A stretch of DNA of 64,000 nucleotides. Origin: JBCDAP01 sp038747915. Lineage in GTDB: Bacteria; Planctomycetota; Phycisphaerae; Phycisphaerales; UBA1924. This document shows positions 43,050 to 51,465 of the stretch, piece after piece (the stretch's first letter is position 1; each line of letters opens with the position of its first letter). The stretch lies in the NCBI GenBank assembly GCA_038747915.1, contig JBCDJJ010000007.1, forward strand, positions 12,885 to 76,884, read 5' to 3'. Both the position numbers and the translations under genes were made by a program. The notes below the pieces were generated by a model. The model did no database searches and had not been told where the DNA came from. It saw only the letters and a program-made list of their open reading frames with translations.

Positions 43050-44168
43050 ATGCACCCGCGTCAGTTCATCGCTCTCACCGCACTCGGTCTGGCCCTCACC
43101 GCAGCGGCGTCGATCGCGCCGGGCCTGCACCGAGCCTCGCTCCTCGGCCCCACCGTCGCATCGGCCCAGACGTCGTCCGAGAACGCTGCCCTCGGCGAAC
43201 CCGCGCCGCCGCTGACCTCGGTTACCTGGCTCTCGGGCAACGCCGCCCGCGCGTACGAGCCGGGCACCGTCTATGTGCTCGACTTCTGGGCCACCTGGTG
43301 CGTGCCGTGCATCGCCTCGATGCCCCACCTTCAGCAGCTTCAGCAGAAGCACGCGGACGACAACGTGGAGTTCATCGGCCTCGCGGTCTTCCCGCGTCCC
43401 GGTACCACGCCGGTGCTCGACTTCGTCCACAACCCCGCGCGGTACTCGGGCGGACGCGTGCAGGAGGTCACCTGGACCGTCGGCGAGGACCGCGGCCGCG
43501 TGACCGAGCGGGCGTACATGACCTCGCAGGGCCTCGGCGGCATCCCGATGGTGATGATCATCGATCGCGAGGGCCTGCTCGCCTGGATCGGCCACCCCAA
43601 CGCGATGGACGAGCCGCTCGCGCAGATCGTCTCCGGCGAGTTCGACACCCGCGCCTACGCCGCGGTACACCGGCTCACGACCGAGCTCCGCGCCCAGGCC
43701 CGCTCCAACGACTGGGCGGGCGCGGTGCAGACCATCGATGCGATGATCGACGCCGATCCGAACCAGGTCGATGTCTACGGCTCCGTGCGGTACACGCTGA
43801 CCCGCGATCAGCTCGGCGATGCGGAGGGTGCTGCGGCGTACGGCCAGATGCTGCTCACCGACCTGGCGAAGGATCGCGCCACGCCGCTCCGCGAGCTGGC
43901 GTGGGCGATCGTCAACCCCGATGCGCAGCTGGCCCGCAAGTCACGCGATGTCGAGCTCGCTGAGCGGGCCGGCGAGCGCGCGGTCGAGCTGACCGAGCGG
44001 AAGAGCGGCATGGCGCTCGGTGTGCTGGCCCGCGTGCGGGCGTGGCAGGGGAACTATGCCGAGGCTGTGGAGCTCTCGGAGGAGGCCCTGGAGATCACGA
44101 CCGATCCGCGCGAGCGGCCGATGATCCAGGCCGGGCTGGCAGAGTATCGGGCGAAGCTTGGGGAGTGA
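43050..44168 (+). CDS. Exported TlpA-like thioredoxin with C-terminal TPR-like helices
   Basis: Encodes 372 residues from ATG 43050, with GAGAGGA 6 bases upstream. The signal peptide (~40 residues, Ala-rich) is followed by a TlpA/ResA-like thioredoxin domain, residues ~50-210, with FWATWCVPCIASMPHL (redox Cys pair CVPC), and GIPMVMIID for the cis-Pro loop. Residues ~215-372 are helical with TPR-like pairs (MALGVLARVRAWQGNYAEAV, ELSEEALEI). It probably acts in the periplasm on disulfides, as in cytochrome maturation. No partner gene is nearby. Confidence 0.9.
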   Translation: MHPRQFIALTALGLALTAAASIAPGLHRASLLGPTVASAQTSSENAALGEPAPPLTSVTWLSGNAARAYEPGTVYVLDFWATWCVPCIASMPHLQQLQQKHADDNVEFIGLAVFPRPGTTPVLDFVHNPARYSGGRVQEVTWTVGEDRGRVTERAYMTSQGLGGIPMVMIIDREGLLAWIGHPNAMDEPLAQIVSGEFDTRAYAAVHRLTTELRAQARSNDWAGAVQTIDAMIDADPNQVDVYGSVRYTLTRDQLGDAEGAAAYGQMLLTDLAKDRATPLRELAWAIVNPDAQLARKSRDVELAERAGERAVELTERKSGMALGVLARVRAWQGNYAEAVELSEEALEITTDPRERPMIQAGLAEYRAKLGE

Positions 44169-44291
44169 GGCGGCGATAGAAAGAGCATCGGGGATCCTGT
44201 TGTAGAAAAGCCAATCGAATGGCTCATGTGGCCACATGTACCCGCACTCGGCGCGATCACACGGATGGCTCCAGATAGTCCCCAGGCATGC

Positions 44292-44699
44292 TCAGTGGCC
44301 AACTGACCCATCTACACCCTCTGTTTCATTACTCAGCTTGACGCGGAGTGCCTCTTTGATGCTGCGAATAGCAAGCAAGGTATTCTTTTTATCTCTGCGG
44401 AAAGAAATATTGAGAAGTTGCTCATACTGATCGCGCAATTCGTGAGAGTAACGCGATCGAGCCGCTTGACCAAGCGGAACACTATCCAGCTCTGCTTCTG
44501 ACCCGATGATAAAACGCACGTCTTCTTTGATCGTATCAGGAACGATATCAAGAATATCGTATCTTTGCTGATTCCCCCATATCTCATGTACCAGAGATGC
44601 ACACGTTCTTATTGTCCATAGCCAGTCATCGGCAGACAAATCGCATTTGACTTCAATATCTCGTATTATTGTACTGTAGCTCTTAGCCATATTTCTCAT
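44292..44699 (-). CDS. Hypothetical protein of foreign composition, 135 residues
   Basis: Encodes 135 residues from ATG 44699 (second Met 44690). Helical and charged: IIRDIEVKCDLSADDWLWTI, then LVHEIWGNQQRYDIL and LRDQYEQLLNISFRRDKKNT. No signal peptide, membrane segment or known motif is visible. Codons are A/T-rich, unlike neighbours. A protein-like fragment, VEFKMSIFDIEVKTRQANFD, ends in the TGA that overlaps this gene's ATG region (ATGA), so there was perhaps a partner gene upstream, now truncated. Function unknown; the setting is typical of small acquired accessory genes. Confidence 0.6.
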   Translation of the reverse strand: MRNMAKSYSTIIRDIEVKCDLSADDWLWTIRTCASLVHEIWGNQQRYDILDIVPDTIKEDVRFIIGSEAELDSVPLGQAARSRYSHELRDQYEQLLNISFRRDKKNTLLAIRSIKEALRVKLSNETEGVDGSVGH

Positions 44700-44768
44700 T
44701 GATCGAAATTCGCCTGCCTCGTTTTTACTTCTATATCAAAAATACTCATTTTGAATTCAACATTTTCA

Positions 44769-44882
44769 TTATTCTTTGTATTGGAGGTGGCACAACAAGT
44801 ACCTCCGCCGGCAGTGGTTTATGACCTTCGTGATCGCACCAGTGACTCCTTCACTCGTGCAAATGTCGAATTCTTCAAACAT
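44769..44882 (-). CDS. Possible 37-residue protein in the AT-rich island
   Basis: A short frame from ATG 44882 to TAA, with AGG a few bases upstream. It reads MFEEFDICTSEGVTGAITKV and ends in a Cys/Arg/Tyr-rich tail. It could equally be the end of a decayed gene. It lies between the hydrolase stop and the 135-residue gene on the same strand. Confidence 0.25.
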   Translation of the reverse strand: MFEEFDICTSEGVTGAITKVINHCRRRYLLCHLQYKE

Positions 44883-44919
44883 GTACCTGGACAAACCACC
44901 ACTGCTGTAGCCGCCACGA

Positions 44920-45873
44920 TCAGTTCTCCACAAAGTGGTCCACCGCTGCGTCCGCGGCGCGGGTCACCGCTTCCGGCTCGTCGTAGAAGTCGAACTGGGT
45001 GACATCATCGAGCCACACCGCGTCCTTCGGCCCGCCGAGGTCCTCGAAGAACGCGCGGGCGCCGTGCGGGATGGCGGCGGCGTCGGAGTGCACGATCAGC
45101 ACCGGCTCGGTGATGCCGCGCGCGGTGCGGATGCCGTCGAACGTGAGCCACCCCTCCCACGAGGCGATGTTGAACGTGTTCTCCCATGCCTCGATGCGGC
45201 CGCGGGCTGGGTCGGCGTAGTAGCCGTCGATCGGCATGAGCGCGTCCGAGCCGACCGGACCGCTCGCGGGGATCAGCACGGGTGATCCGGTTTCACGCTC
45301 GGCCGCTGCACCGGTTCGCCCCGTCTCGATCAGGTCGCGGACGCCCTCGGGGCCGCCGTAGACCGCCTCGACGATCTCGGCGTCGTGCAGCCAGGGGGCC
45401 ACGAGCGCGACCGACTCGAGCGCCGCTCCGCGCTCGGCGACACTCGCCACATAGCCCGCGCTCGCGCAGATGCCGAGCCCGTTGACCGCGGTGACCTCCG
45501 GCTGATCGGCGAGGAACGCCGCGGCGGCCTCGATGTCCTCGATCTTCATGGCTGGGTTCTCGAGGGAGCGTGTCTCGCCCTGGCTCTCGCCCCAGGTGCG
45601 GAAGTCGAAGGCGAGCGCGACGAGCCCTCGTTCAGCGAGCTCCGCGGCGTAGAGCCCGGGCATCTGTTCTTTGATGGTGGTCCACGCGCCGGTGACGACG
45701 ACGCCCTCCGCTGGCCGCCGCGGTGAGACATCCTGCGGGATGTAGAGGTTGCCGACGAGCGTGTGGCCGTGCGACTCGAAGGTGATGCGCTCGACGCGGT
45801 AGTCGGTGTGCGCGTGGGCCTGGCCGGCGAGAACCACGGTCGCGGTTGCCAGTGTGTTCGTGATGGTGTTCAT
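44920..45873 (-). CDS. Exported alpha/beta hydrolase with Cys-type nucleophile motif
   Basis: Encodes 317 residues. An N-terminal signal peptide (~22 residues, ending HAHA) is followed by the alpha/beta fold: GHTLVGNLYIPQDV, LVALAFDFRTWGES, AAAFLADQPEV and the nucleophile elbow VNGLGICASAGYVAS. There the residue in nucleophile position is Cys (G-I-C-A-S), as in the dienelactone-hydrolase/YcjY-like group, rather than the usual Ser. The acid is probably Asp in PVLIVHSDAAAIP and the His lies near the C-terminus (AVDHFVEN). It probably acts on esters in the periplasm; the substrate is unknown. Confidence 0.85.
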   Translation of the reverse strand: MNTITNTLATATVVLAGQAHAHTDYRVERITFESHGHTLVGNLYIPQDVSPRRPAEGVVVTGAWTTIKEQMPGLYAAELAERGLVALAFDFRTWGESQGETRSLENPAMKIEDIEAAAAFLADQPEVTAVNGLGICASAGYVASVAERGAALESVALVAPWLHDAEIVEAVYGGPEGVRDLIETGRTGAAAERETGSPVLIPASGPVGSDALMPIDGYYADPARGRIEAWENTFNIASWEGWLTFDGIRTARGITEPVLIVHSDAAAIPHGARAFFEDLGGPKDAVWLDDVTQFDFYDEPEAVTRAADAAVDHFVEN

Positions 45874-46065
45874 CGGGCGCTCTCCTTGGTCGTGCGGGCG
45901 GCGCGTGAGGACGGACGATCACGCTGGGGCACCCGCTGGGTGCCATGATTCGGCGCAACGGGCGGGCAGGCAAGCGCTGGCAAGGCTCGCGCGTTGCGCT
46001 CGAGGAGAACCCACGTTGGTGGGGTCTCCACGCCACCCGACCACTTGATTTGGTCACCCATGCTC

Positions 46066-46142
46066 GGTGCCGCTGACGGCTCGTCCGCCACAGTGCTCGA
46101 TGACAGACGACCGCACTGGTGGGCAAGCCACCAGTGGCACCC
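46066..46142. repeat. Remote inverted REP pair, same family as at the RAYT gene
   Basis: GGTGCCGCTGACGGCTCGTC with the rest up to AGTGCT (46066-46097) is a diverged, inverted copy. GCACTGGTGGGCAAGCCACC with AGTGGCACC (46113-46142) is a near-exact copy of the units at 63802-63830. The two face each other across 15 bases, as in BIME units. They lie between the hydrolase start and the pheT stop. Confidence 0.75.
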
Positions 46143-46159
46143 ACACGGGCTGCCCGGCG

Positions 46160-48268
46160 CTAGGTGCGCAGCTCGGCTCCGCACCGCTCCTTGAGCGCGG
46201 TGACCACCCGCTCCATCTCCGGGTCCACCTCCTCGTGCCGGAGTGTGCGCGAGTCGTCGCGGAACTCGAGCCGGAGGGTGACCGACTTGCGGCCGGCGCC
46301 CACCTGCTTGCCGCGGTAGCTGCCCACGTAGCCCACGCCGACCAGCCGCTCGATCGCCAGCTCGTTCACAGCGTTCTCGAGGTCGGTGTAGCGCACACCC
46401 TCGTCGAGCGCGACCGACACATCGCGCTCGATCGACGGGAACGCGGGCAGCGCGTGCGCGCGGCTCCGCGGCGGGTAGAACGAGACCAGCACATCGAGGT
46501 CGAGCTCTGCAGCGACCACCGGTTGCTCCAGGTCCCACACCGCGGCGCTCTCGGCCGAGAGCAGCCCCATGAAGCCCATCCACCGGTCGCTGCGCTCGAC
46601 CCAGGTGTACGCGTGCTCGGCGAAGGCCGACTTGGTCGAGACGCGCGGCGAGAACGTGAGGGCGACCTCCTCGCCGCCGAGCGCGTGGCCGAGGGCCTCG
46701 ATCACGCCCTTCATCGCGCGCAGGGCGTGCTGGTGCTCGTCGTAGGTCGTGCCGGCATCGGCGAGCAGCGAGAGCCGCGGCTCCTCGACCGTCAGCCGGC
46801 CGAACTCCTCGCCGTCGTCGCTCTCGGTGAACGTCGAGGCGATCTCGAAGAGCTTGACGCCACCCGGTGCCTCGACCCGCGCATCTTGGTTGGCCCGGCG
46901 CACGCTCAGCAGGCCCGGTGTGATGCAAGGCCGCAAGAACGGCGTGTCCTTCCGTCGCTCTTCGTCGATCTTGACCGTCCTGAGCCCATCGGCGAGGAAC
47001 AGCTCGGCGTGCGGCTCGGTCGAGAAGGAGAACGTGACCGTCTCGTAGTAGCCCGCGCCGACCAGCACATCCGCGATCACCCGCTTGGCCTGCTCCGCAT
47101 CGTCGTACCGCCGCGGCTGACGCAGATCGAGCGGGACGGGCAGCGTCCTGGGCATCTCCAGGTGCTCGAACCCGTGGAGGCGGATCACCTCCTCGATCAG
47201 GTCGACCTCGCGGAACAGATCGTGCCGGTGCGGCGGGATGATGCACCGCAGTGGTGCGGGCTCGCCCGCGTCCACTTCCACCCCGATCGCGCCGAGGAGG
47301 GACACGATCCGCTCGACCGGCACCTCGATGCCCAGTAGACGTGCGCACCGCGCCGGTCGAAGCTCGACCACGGTGCGCGCCGGCGGCGCCACCCCTTCGT
47401 CCAGCACCCCCGCCGACGCCTCGCCACCGGCGAGCTCGAGGACGAGCGCCGTCAACCGATCCATCGCGCGATCGAGATCGCGCAGGTCCACGAACCGCTC
47501 GTACCGGTAGCAGCTGTCTGTCGTGACACCGAGCCGCCGCGCCGTCCGCCGCACCGCGCTGGGCGACCACGTGGCCATCTCGAGCACCACATCGGTCGTG
47601 CCATCGGTCACGGATGTCGACCGACCACCGATCACACCGGCTACCGAGACCGCGCGTTCCGCATCGGCCACGACCAGGTCGCTCGTCCGCAGCGTGTGCT
47701 CGCGATCGTCCAGACCAAGCAGCTTCTCGTCATCGCGCGCGTGGCGGATGACCAGCGATGGCCCGATGAGCTTTGCACGGTCAAAGGCGTGCGACGGGTG
47801 CCCGAGCTCGAAGAGCACGAAGTTGGTCGCATCCACCACGTTGTTGATGGTCTTCACGCCCACAGCCTGCAGGCGGTGCTGAAGCCACGCCGGCGACGGG
47901 CCCACTTTGACGCCGCGCACCACGCGCGCCAGGAATCGCGGGCACGCGTCCATCGCGGCGACCTCGTTGGTGAGCGAGACCAGCTCGCCCGTCGGCGGCC
48001 CGCTCGCCTCGACACCCTGCGCCGGCTCGATCAGCTCGCGCCCGGTCGATGCGGCGACCTCGCGCGCGAGCCCCACGTGGCATAGGCAATCGCCGCGGTT
48101 CGAGGTCAGCTCGACATCCAGCACCGTGTCGGCGCCGTCGGGCAGATCGACATGGTCCTCGCGCGCCTCGATCGGAAACCCAGCGTGCGTGAGCACGTGG
48201 TCGGCGTCCTCGGGCGAGATCGGGTCGCCCGCGAGGTGATCGTTGAGCCATCGCATCGAGGTCAGCAT
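46160..48268 (-). CDS. pheT: Phenylalanine-tRNA ligase beta subunit, short form
   Basis: Encodes 702 residues from ATG 48268, the first Met giving MRWLNDHL. With the alpha subunit (not in this window) it charges tRNA-Phe. The N-terminal EMAP/OB tRNA-binding domain of ~100 residues, present in most bacterial PheT, is absent. The B3/B4 editing domain (VELTSNRGDCLCHVGLAREV, KTINNVVDATNFVLFELGHP), the B5 domain (CARLLGIEVPVERIVSLLGA), the core (TVTFSFSTEPHAELF) and the FDX-ACB anticodon domain at the end (FPSIERDVSVALDEGVRYTD) are all present. No ribosome site is obvious. Confidence 0.96.
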   Translation of the reverse strand: MLTSMRWLNDHLAGDPISPEDADHVLTHAGFPIEAREDHVDLPDGADTVLDVELTSNRGDCLCHVGLAREVAASTGRELIEPAQGVEASGPPTGELVSLTNEVAAMDACPRFLARVVRGVKVGPSPAWLQHRLQAVGVKTINNVVDATNFVLFELGHPSHAFDRAKLIGPSLVIRHARDDEKLLGLDDREHTLRTSDLVVADAERAVSVAGVIGGRSTSVTDGTTDVVLEMATWSPSAVRRTARRLGVTTDSCYRYERFVDLRDLDRAMDRLTALVLELAGGEASAGVLDEGVAPPARTVVELRPARCARLLGIEVPVERIVSLLGAIGVEVDAGEPAPLRCIIPPHRHDLFREVDLIEEVIRLHGFEHLEMPRTLPVPLDLRQPRRYDDAEQAKRVIADVLVGAGYYETVTFSFSTEPHAELFLADGLRTVKIDEERRKDTPFLRPCITPGLLSVRRANQDARVEAPGGVKLFEIASTFTESDDGEEFGRLTVEEPRLSLLADAGTTYDEHQHALRAMKGVIEALGHALGGEEVALTFSPRVSTKSAFAEHAYTWVERSDRWMGFMGLLSAESAAVWDLEQPVVAAELDLDVLVSFYPPRSRAHALPAFPSIERDVSVALDEGVRYTDLENAVNELAIERLVGVGYVGSYRGKQVGAGRKSVTLRLEFRDDSRTLRHEEVDPEMERVVTALKERCGAELRT

Positions 48269-48294
48269 GGGGCACAAAGACTACCGGCACGGCC

Positions 48295-48345
48295 GGCACC
48301 AGGGCCTCATGGCTGACTCAGCACTCCTCGCTGCCCTCTGGTGCC
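48295..48345. promoter_or_regulatory. Long hairpin in the pheT leader
   Basis: GGCACCAGGGC (48295-48305) pairs with GCCCTCTGGTGCC (48333-48345) with a two-base bulge. A smaller stem, GCTGA/TCAGC, lies inside. It sits 27 bases before the pheT start and ~50 bases after the preceding gene's stop, so it could end that transcript or shape the pheT leader. Confidence 0.45.
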
Positions 48346-48397
48346 GTGGAGACAACCGCAACGCGGTGTTCTCCACGAAGACCAACCAAGCGGCGTC

Positions 48398-48649
48398 TCA
48401 GCGCCCGTCTCCGCGCGGCGGCGCGAGCGTGGTTCCTGGCTCATCCTGGTGCTCCGGCTCGTCGGGCGGACGCGGGATCGTCACAAGGCCACACACGGCG
48501 AAGACCACCGCGAGCCCGAACGCCCCGCCGATCCACCCGGCATTCGGCGCCACGAGCCCCATCAGCGCAAACACGAGCCCGCTCGCGCCGAGCACCATTG
48601 CCACCGCTGCGATCGCGAACAGCAGCCTCGACACCTCGCGGAGTGTCAT
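48398..48649 (-). CDS. Small membrane protein, 83 residues
   Basis: Two hydrophobic segments, LLFAIAAVAMVLGASGLVFAL and WIGGAFGLAVVFAVCGLVTI, follow a short basic start (MTLREVSR). The tail is acidic and Pro-rich (PRPPDEPEHQDEP). No motif is recognised. It lies 33 bases downstream of the HTH-membrane gene on the same strand, so they may be co-transcribed. Confidence 0.65.
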   Translation of the reverse strand: MTLREVSRLLFAIAAVAMVLGASGLVFALMGLVAPNAGWIGGAFGLAVVFAVCGLVTIPRPPDEPEHQDEPGTTLAPPRGDGR

Positions 48650-48682
48650 CGTGATGCGGGCATCCGCCCCTCGCGGAGCGCG

Positions 48683-49555
48683 TCAGCCCTTCCCGCCGAG
48701 CACCAGACCGATCCCACCGGAGATCAGCATCAGCACGATGCCGCCGCCGGCGACCACCGCGGGCGTCCACTCGCCCGCGAGCGCTAGCTGATCGACCGGC
48801 ACGTACCCGACGACGGCCATCAGCAGCACCGCTATCGCGAGGAGCAGTACGAGCGATGTCGCCAGCATGATGCCGCCGCCAAGGCCGCTGCCCGGTGCGT
48901 CGAACGGCTCCGCTGCCACCATCGCGGAAGCGGTCGTCGCGGGCATTGCGGCCTCGTCGTCGCCGTCGCCCTCGAAGAGCGCGCCTCCGCCCGGTGCTGC
49001 CGCGAGGCCGACATCCTGCCCGAAAGCCGACTCGTCAGCGGGCCCGAGATCATCGAGCAGCCCGGCGCCGCCGAGCGAGGTGTCGTCGCTCTCCTGCGTC
49101 AGGTCCATCAGACCCGAGCCGCTCCCGAAGCTCTCGAGCGACTCCGCATCCAGCCCGAGCCCGCCGATCTCTTCGACCTGTGTCTGTGCACCGGGGTCGT
49201 CGGCATCGACCTCGTCAGCATCGAACACGCTGATGCCGGTCTGCTCCTTCGGATCCGCCGTCGGCGCGACCGAATCGGCCAGGCCAAAGCCCGTGCCACC
49301 GCCGCCGGTGTCCTCGAGCGAGATCCCGATGCTTGAGCCGCCGCCCGGCGCATCGAGCGGCATCACATCCTCGAGCTCGCTCGTGTGCGCCTCGTCGTCG
49401 GACGCGAGCAGGTCCACCTGGTCGACCTTGAAGATGAGGTCGTCGCCATCGCGGAACTCGGTGAGCTCGCCGCGCTCGGCCATCGCGAGCACATCGTCCT
49501 GCGACTTGCCAAGCCGCTGAGCGGCCTCGTCGAGCTTGTAGAACATCTTGGCCAT
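48683..49555 (-). CDS. HTH-domain protein with acidic linker and two membrane segments
   Basis: Encodes 290 residues from ATG 49555, with GGAG 8 bases upstream. Residues 1-~50 form an excisionase/MerR-like helix-turn-helix: FYKLDEAAQRLGKSQDDVLA, then RGELTEFRDGDDLIFKVDQV. Residues ~55-205 are acidic, Gly/Ser-rich and look disordered. The C-terminus has two membrane segments, IMLATSLVLLLAIAVLLMAV and VAGGGIVLMLISGGIGLVLG. A DNA- or ligand-binding head tethered to the membrane by a long linker is an uncommon layout; I do not know its function. A small membrane protein follows. Confidence 0.75.
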   Translation of the reverse strand: MAKMFYKLDEAAQRLGKSQDDVLAMAERGELTEFRDGDDLIFKVDQVDLLASDDEAHTSELEDVMPLDAPGGGSSIGISLEDTGGGGTGFGLADSVAPTADPKEQTGISVFDADEVDADDPGAQTQVEEIGGLGLDAESLESFGSGSGLMDLTQESDDTSLGGAGLLDDLGPADESAFGQDVGLAAAPGGGALFEGDGDDEAAMPATTASAMVAAEPFDAPGSGLGGGIMLATSLVLLLAIAVLLMAVVGYVPVDQLALAGEWTPAVVAGGGIVLMLISGGIGLVLGGKG

Positions 49556-49743
49556 GGATTCGGCTCCGTGGATGGGGACTCGGCTCGGGAGTCTAGTGGC
49601 ATCAGCCCAGTGGAGCGGCCAATGGTCTGTGCCCCCTGATTTCGGTCGATTCTCGAACCCTTGGAGGGTCCGATGGCGTCGATCGGCGCACACCTCGTGT
49701 CGGTATGATCGTGCGGAGATCGGCTGGAGATCCGCTATGCAGT

Positions 49744-50814
49744 GTGCCCCATCTGTGGAAGCGCCTGATGTGTGTGCTCGTCATCACACCCGTGGCGGCG
49801 TCCCTCCTCTCCGGGTGCGGCTCAGCGAACGACGCCCAGACCGCCCCGAACGATGTCCCCACGCTCGCAACCGCTCGGATTGAACTCGCTCCCGGCGTCG
49901 TGCCACTTTCGGACGCCATCGCGGCGTTCGAAGCGGCCATGAATGCGACCTGCCGCGTGAGCGACGCGATCGACCTGACACAGGTGGTCGACATCCCGGG
50001 TGAGCTGACCGCGGTGGAACTGCTCGCGCTGCTCGTGAACAAACATCAGCTCTGGGTGGACTTCGACGACCGACATCGATCCGCTGCCGGGCTTGAAGTC
50101 ACCCTCACGACGCCCGAGGACGAGTGGAACCACCTCGTGGGAGCCCCTCGTGCTGCAGTGCTTGGACCGGCGCTTTTTCAGGCCCACACGGTGTACCCGG
50201 ATCTTGACTCGTCTGTTCGGCTCAAGCCTTTGCCGGGCGTAGTGACCGAGATCGACATCGACCCATTCGACGGTGCGCTCGCGGCGGCTCCGACGGTGCG
50301 CGCGCGATTGCCCAACGGACGCATCATCGATCCCGAGCCTCTGCCACGCGAGCCGCCCACCGAGGTCGACGTGCTTGTTGACCTCGAGATCCGGGACTAC
50401 GCGCGACTGGAGAAGATCGTTTTTCCGCTTGTACGCGAGGAGAAGGTTCGGTGGAGGAACTACACGATCCGTATGGGCCGCTCGGAGAACATCGACTCGA
50501 GCGATGATCCATACGACCACAATGGACCTGTGGTACTGCGGTTCAAGACGATCGACCTCGACGATCCCTCTCCCCAGCTGATCGAATATCACGCGGCGAA
50601 TGCGTCACTCGATCTGCTGAAGACATCCCGTCAGTTCAGCGTGTTCTCTGAGCGCCAGACCGGCACGCCGGGGCTGATCGAGTTCTTCTGTGAGGACCCG
50701 TCCTTCGACCACGTTGTGATCTTTCTTGCCGAAGATGGCGATGCGCATACCCGCGGTGGTGAGATCCTTGGGCTCGAGATTCATCCCAAGGCGAAGGCCC
50801 CCGAGCCGCGATAA
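49744..50814 (+). CDS. Large hypothetical lipoprotein
   Basis: Encodes 356 residues from GTG 49744, chosen because it gives a signal peptide with basic residues (HLWKRL) before the hydrophobic core and the lipobox LLSGC. GGAG lies about 10 bases upstream; ATG 49768 is the alternative. Residues ~30-110 contain a short STN-like stretch (VPLSDAIAAFEAAMNATCRV, ELTAVELLALLVNKHQLWVD), which resembles secretin/TonB short N-terminal domains. The rest is beta-rich without recognised motif. It is probably anchored in the membrane facing the periplasm. Confidence 0.7.
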   Translation: MPHLWKRLMCVLVITPVAASLLSGCGSANDAQTAPNDVPTLATARIELAPGVVPLSDAIAAFEAAMNATCRVSDAIDLTQVVDIPGELTAVELLALLVNKHQLWVDFDDRHRSAAGLEVTLTTPEDEWNHLVGAPRAAVLGPALFQAHTVYPDLDSSVRLKPLPGVVTEIDIDPFDGALAAAPTVRARLPNGRIIDPEPLPREPPTEVDVLVDLEIRDYARLEKIVFPLVREEKVRWRNYTIRMGRSENIDSSDDPYDHNGPVVLRFKTIDLDDPSPQLIEYHAANASLDLLKTSRQFSVFSERQTGTPGLIEFFCEDPSFDHVVIFLAEDGDAHTRGGEILGLEIHPKAKAPEPR

Positions 50815-50862
50815 CCACCTGTTCAAGCATAGATTTGAGCAGTCGCCGTACATCAATGAAAA

Positions 50863-50886
50863 GCGGCCCACCTGAAGGTGGGCCGC
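50863..50886 (-). terminator. Intrinsic terminator hairpin
   Basis: GCGGCCCACC (50863-50872), loop TGAA, GGTGGGCCGC (50877-50886): a perfect 10-bp stem. On the minus strand it is followed by TTTTCATT, so it best serves the small membrane gene ending at 50933. It also lies 50 bases after the lipoprotein gene on the plus strand. Confidence 0.8.
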
Positions 50887-50932
50887 GATGTAGGCCAAGC
50901 AGTTGAATTGCATCAAGGTTAACAGCTCTGCT

Positions 50933-51166
50933 TTAAGCCGGCCGGGTATTCGTCTGTGATGGGATCAATAGAGATGCAAGTGCTGTTAACGCCATTACAA
51001 TCACCACGAAGTAAGGGAAGGCCCCTCCTACCGGGTCAAATACGACACAGGCTGTAAGGCAAGCTAGGACGAAAGCCGTAAGCCGATCGTTTGGGGAGAG
51101 CTGAGATACAAGCCTCTCAAAGATCTCGTGGGCCGTCGCGCGCGGGGGGCGAGGTGCGTCTGCCAT
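50933..51166 (-). CDS. Small membrane protein, 77 residues
   Basis: ATG 51166 is preferred, with AGGAAAGGAAAG about 8 bases upstream. A polar helix (AHEIFERLVSQLSPNDRL) precedes two membrane segments, TAFVLACLTACVVFDPVGG and YFVVIVMALTALASLLI. No known motif. It lies just outside the terminase-bearing region and ends at a strong terminator. Function unknown. Confidence 0.65.
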   Translation of the reverse strand: MADAPRPPRATAHEIFERLVSQLSPNDRLTAFVLACLTACVVFDPVGGAFPYFVVIVMALTALASLLIPSQTNTRPA

Positions 51167-51465
51167 CGTCTTGTCTTTCCTTTCCTTGCTGCCAACGGCT
51201 GCAGAAAGGGAGGAGACGGACATCTATCGTCCACATGTTTCGCCTTTCGACCTTCAGCGTTGGCCCTTGCATGAGCAGAGCGTCTTCTTGCCTCACCCGG
51301 GCACCACACCCGAGCCCTGCAGACCGCTGCGCGAACAACGGTCCAGCAAGTGAGGGTGATTAAGTTTACCGGTGGGGGTCGGACGGTTCAATGACGTTGA
51401 CAAGCGCACGCAGACGCACAGTTTTCGAAAAACCCCATCACACCGCGAAGCACTTCCAAGCAGCG
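51167..51465. other. Intergenic region at the edge of the accessory region
   Basis: No coding frame is recognised. It holds the leader of the small membrane gene and the 3' side of the repressor gene. No att-like repeat or tRNA was seen here. Confidence 0.4.

Larger units (their letters stand above)
44285..44900. other. AT-rich island between a thioredoxin-like gene and a hydrolase gene
   Basis: GC content falls sharply here, with many A/T third positions, unlike both flanks. It holds the hypothetical gene at 44292-44699 (minus). Upstream of that gene, minus-strand fragments such as NENVEFKMSIFDIEVKTRQ lack a proper start and run into ATGA at its beginning. A 37-residue frame sits at 44769-44882. 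No transposase or flanking repeat was found at its edges. The pattern suggests acquired DNA, partly decayed. Confidence 0.6.

Noticed and set aside
44751..45002. Plus-strand frame of 83 codons in the AT-rich island.
   Set aside because: Its second half runs antisense into the hydrolase gene and it has no ribosome site; the composition could fit either strand.
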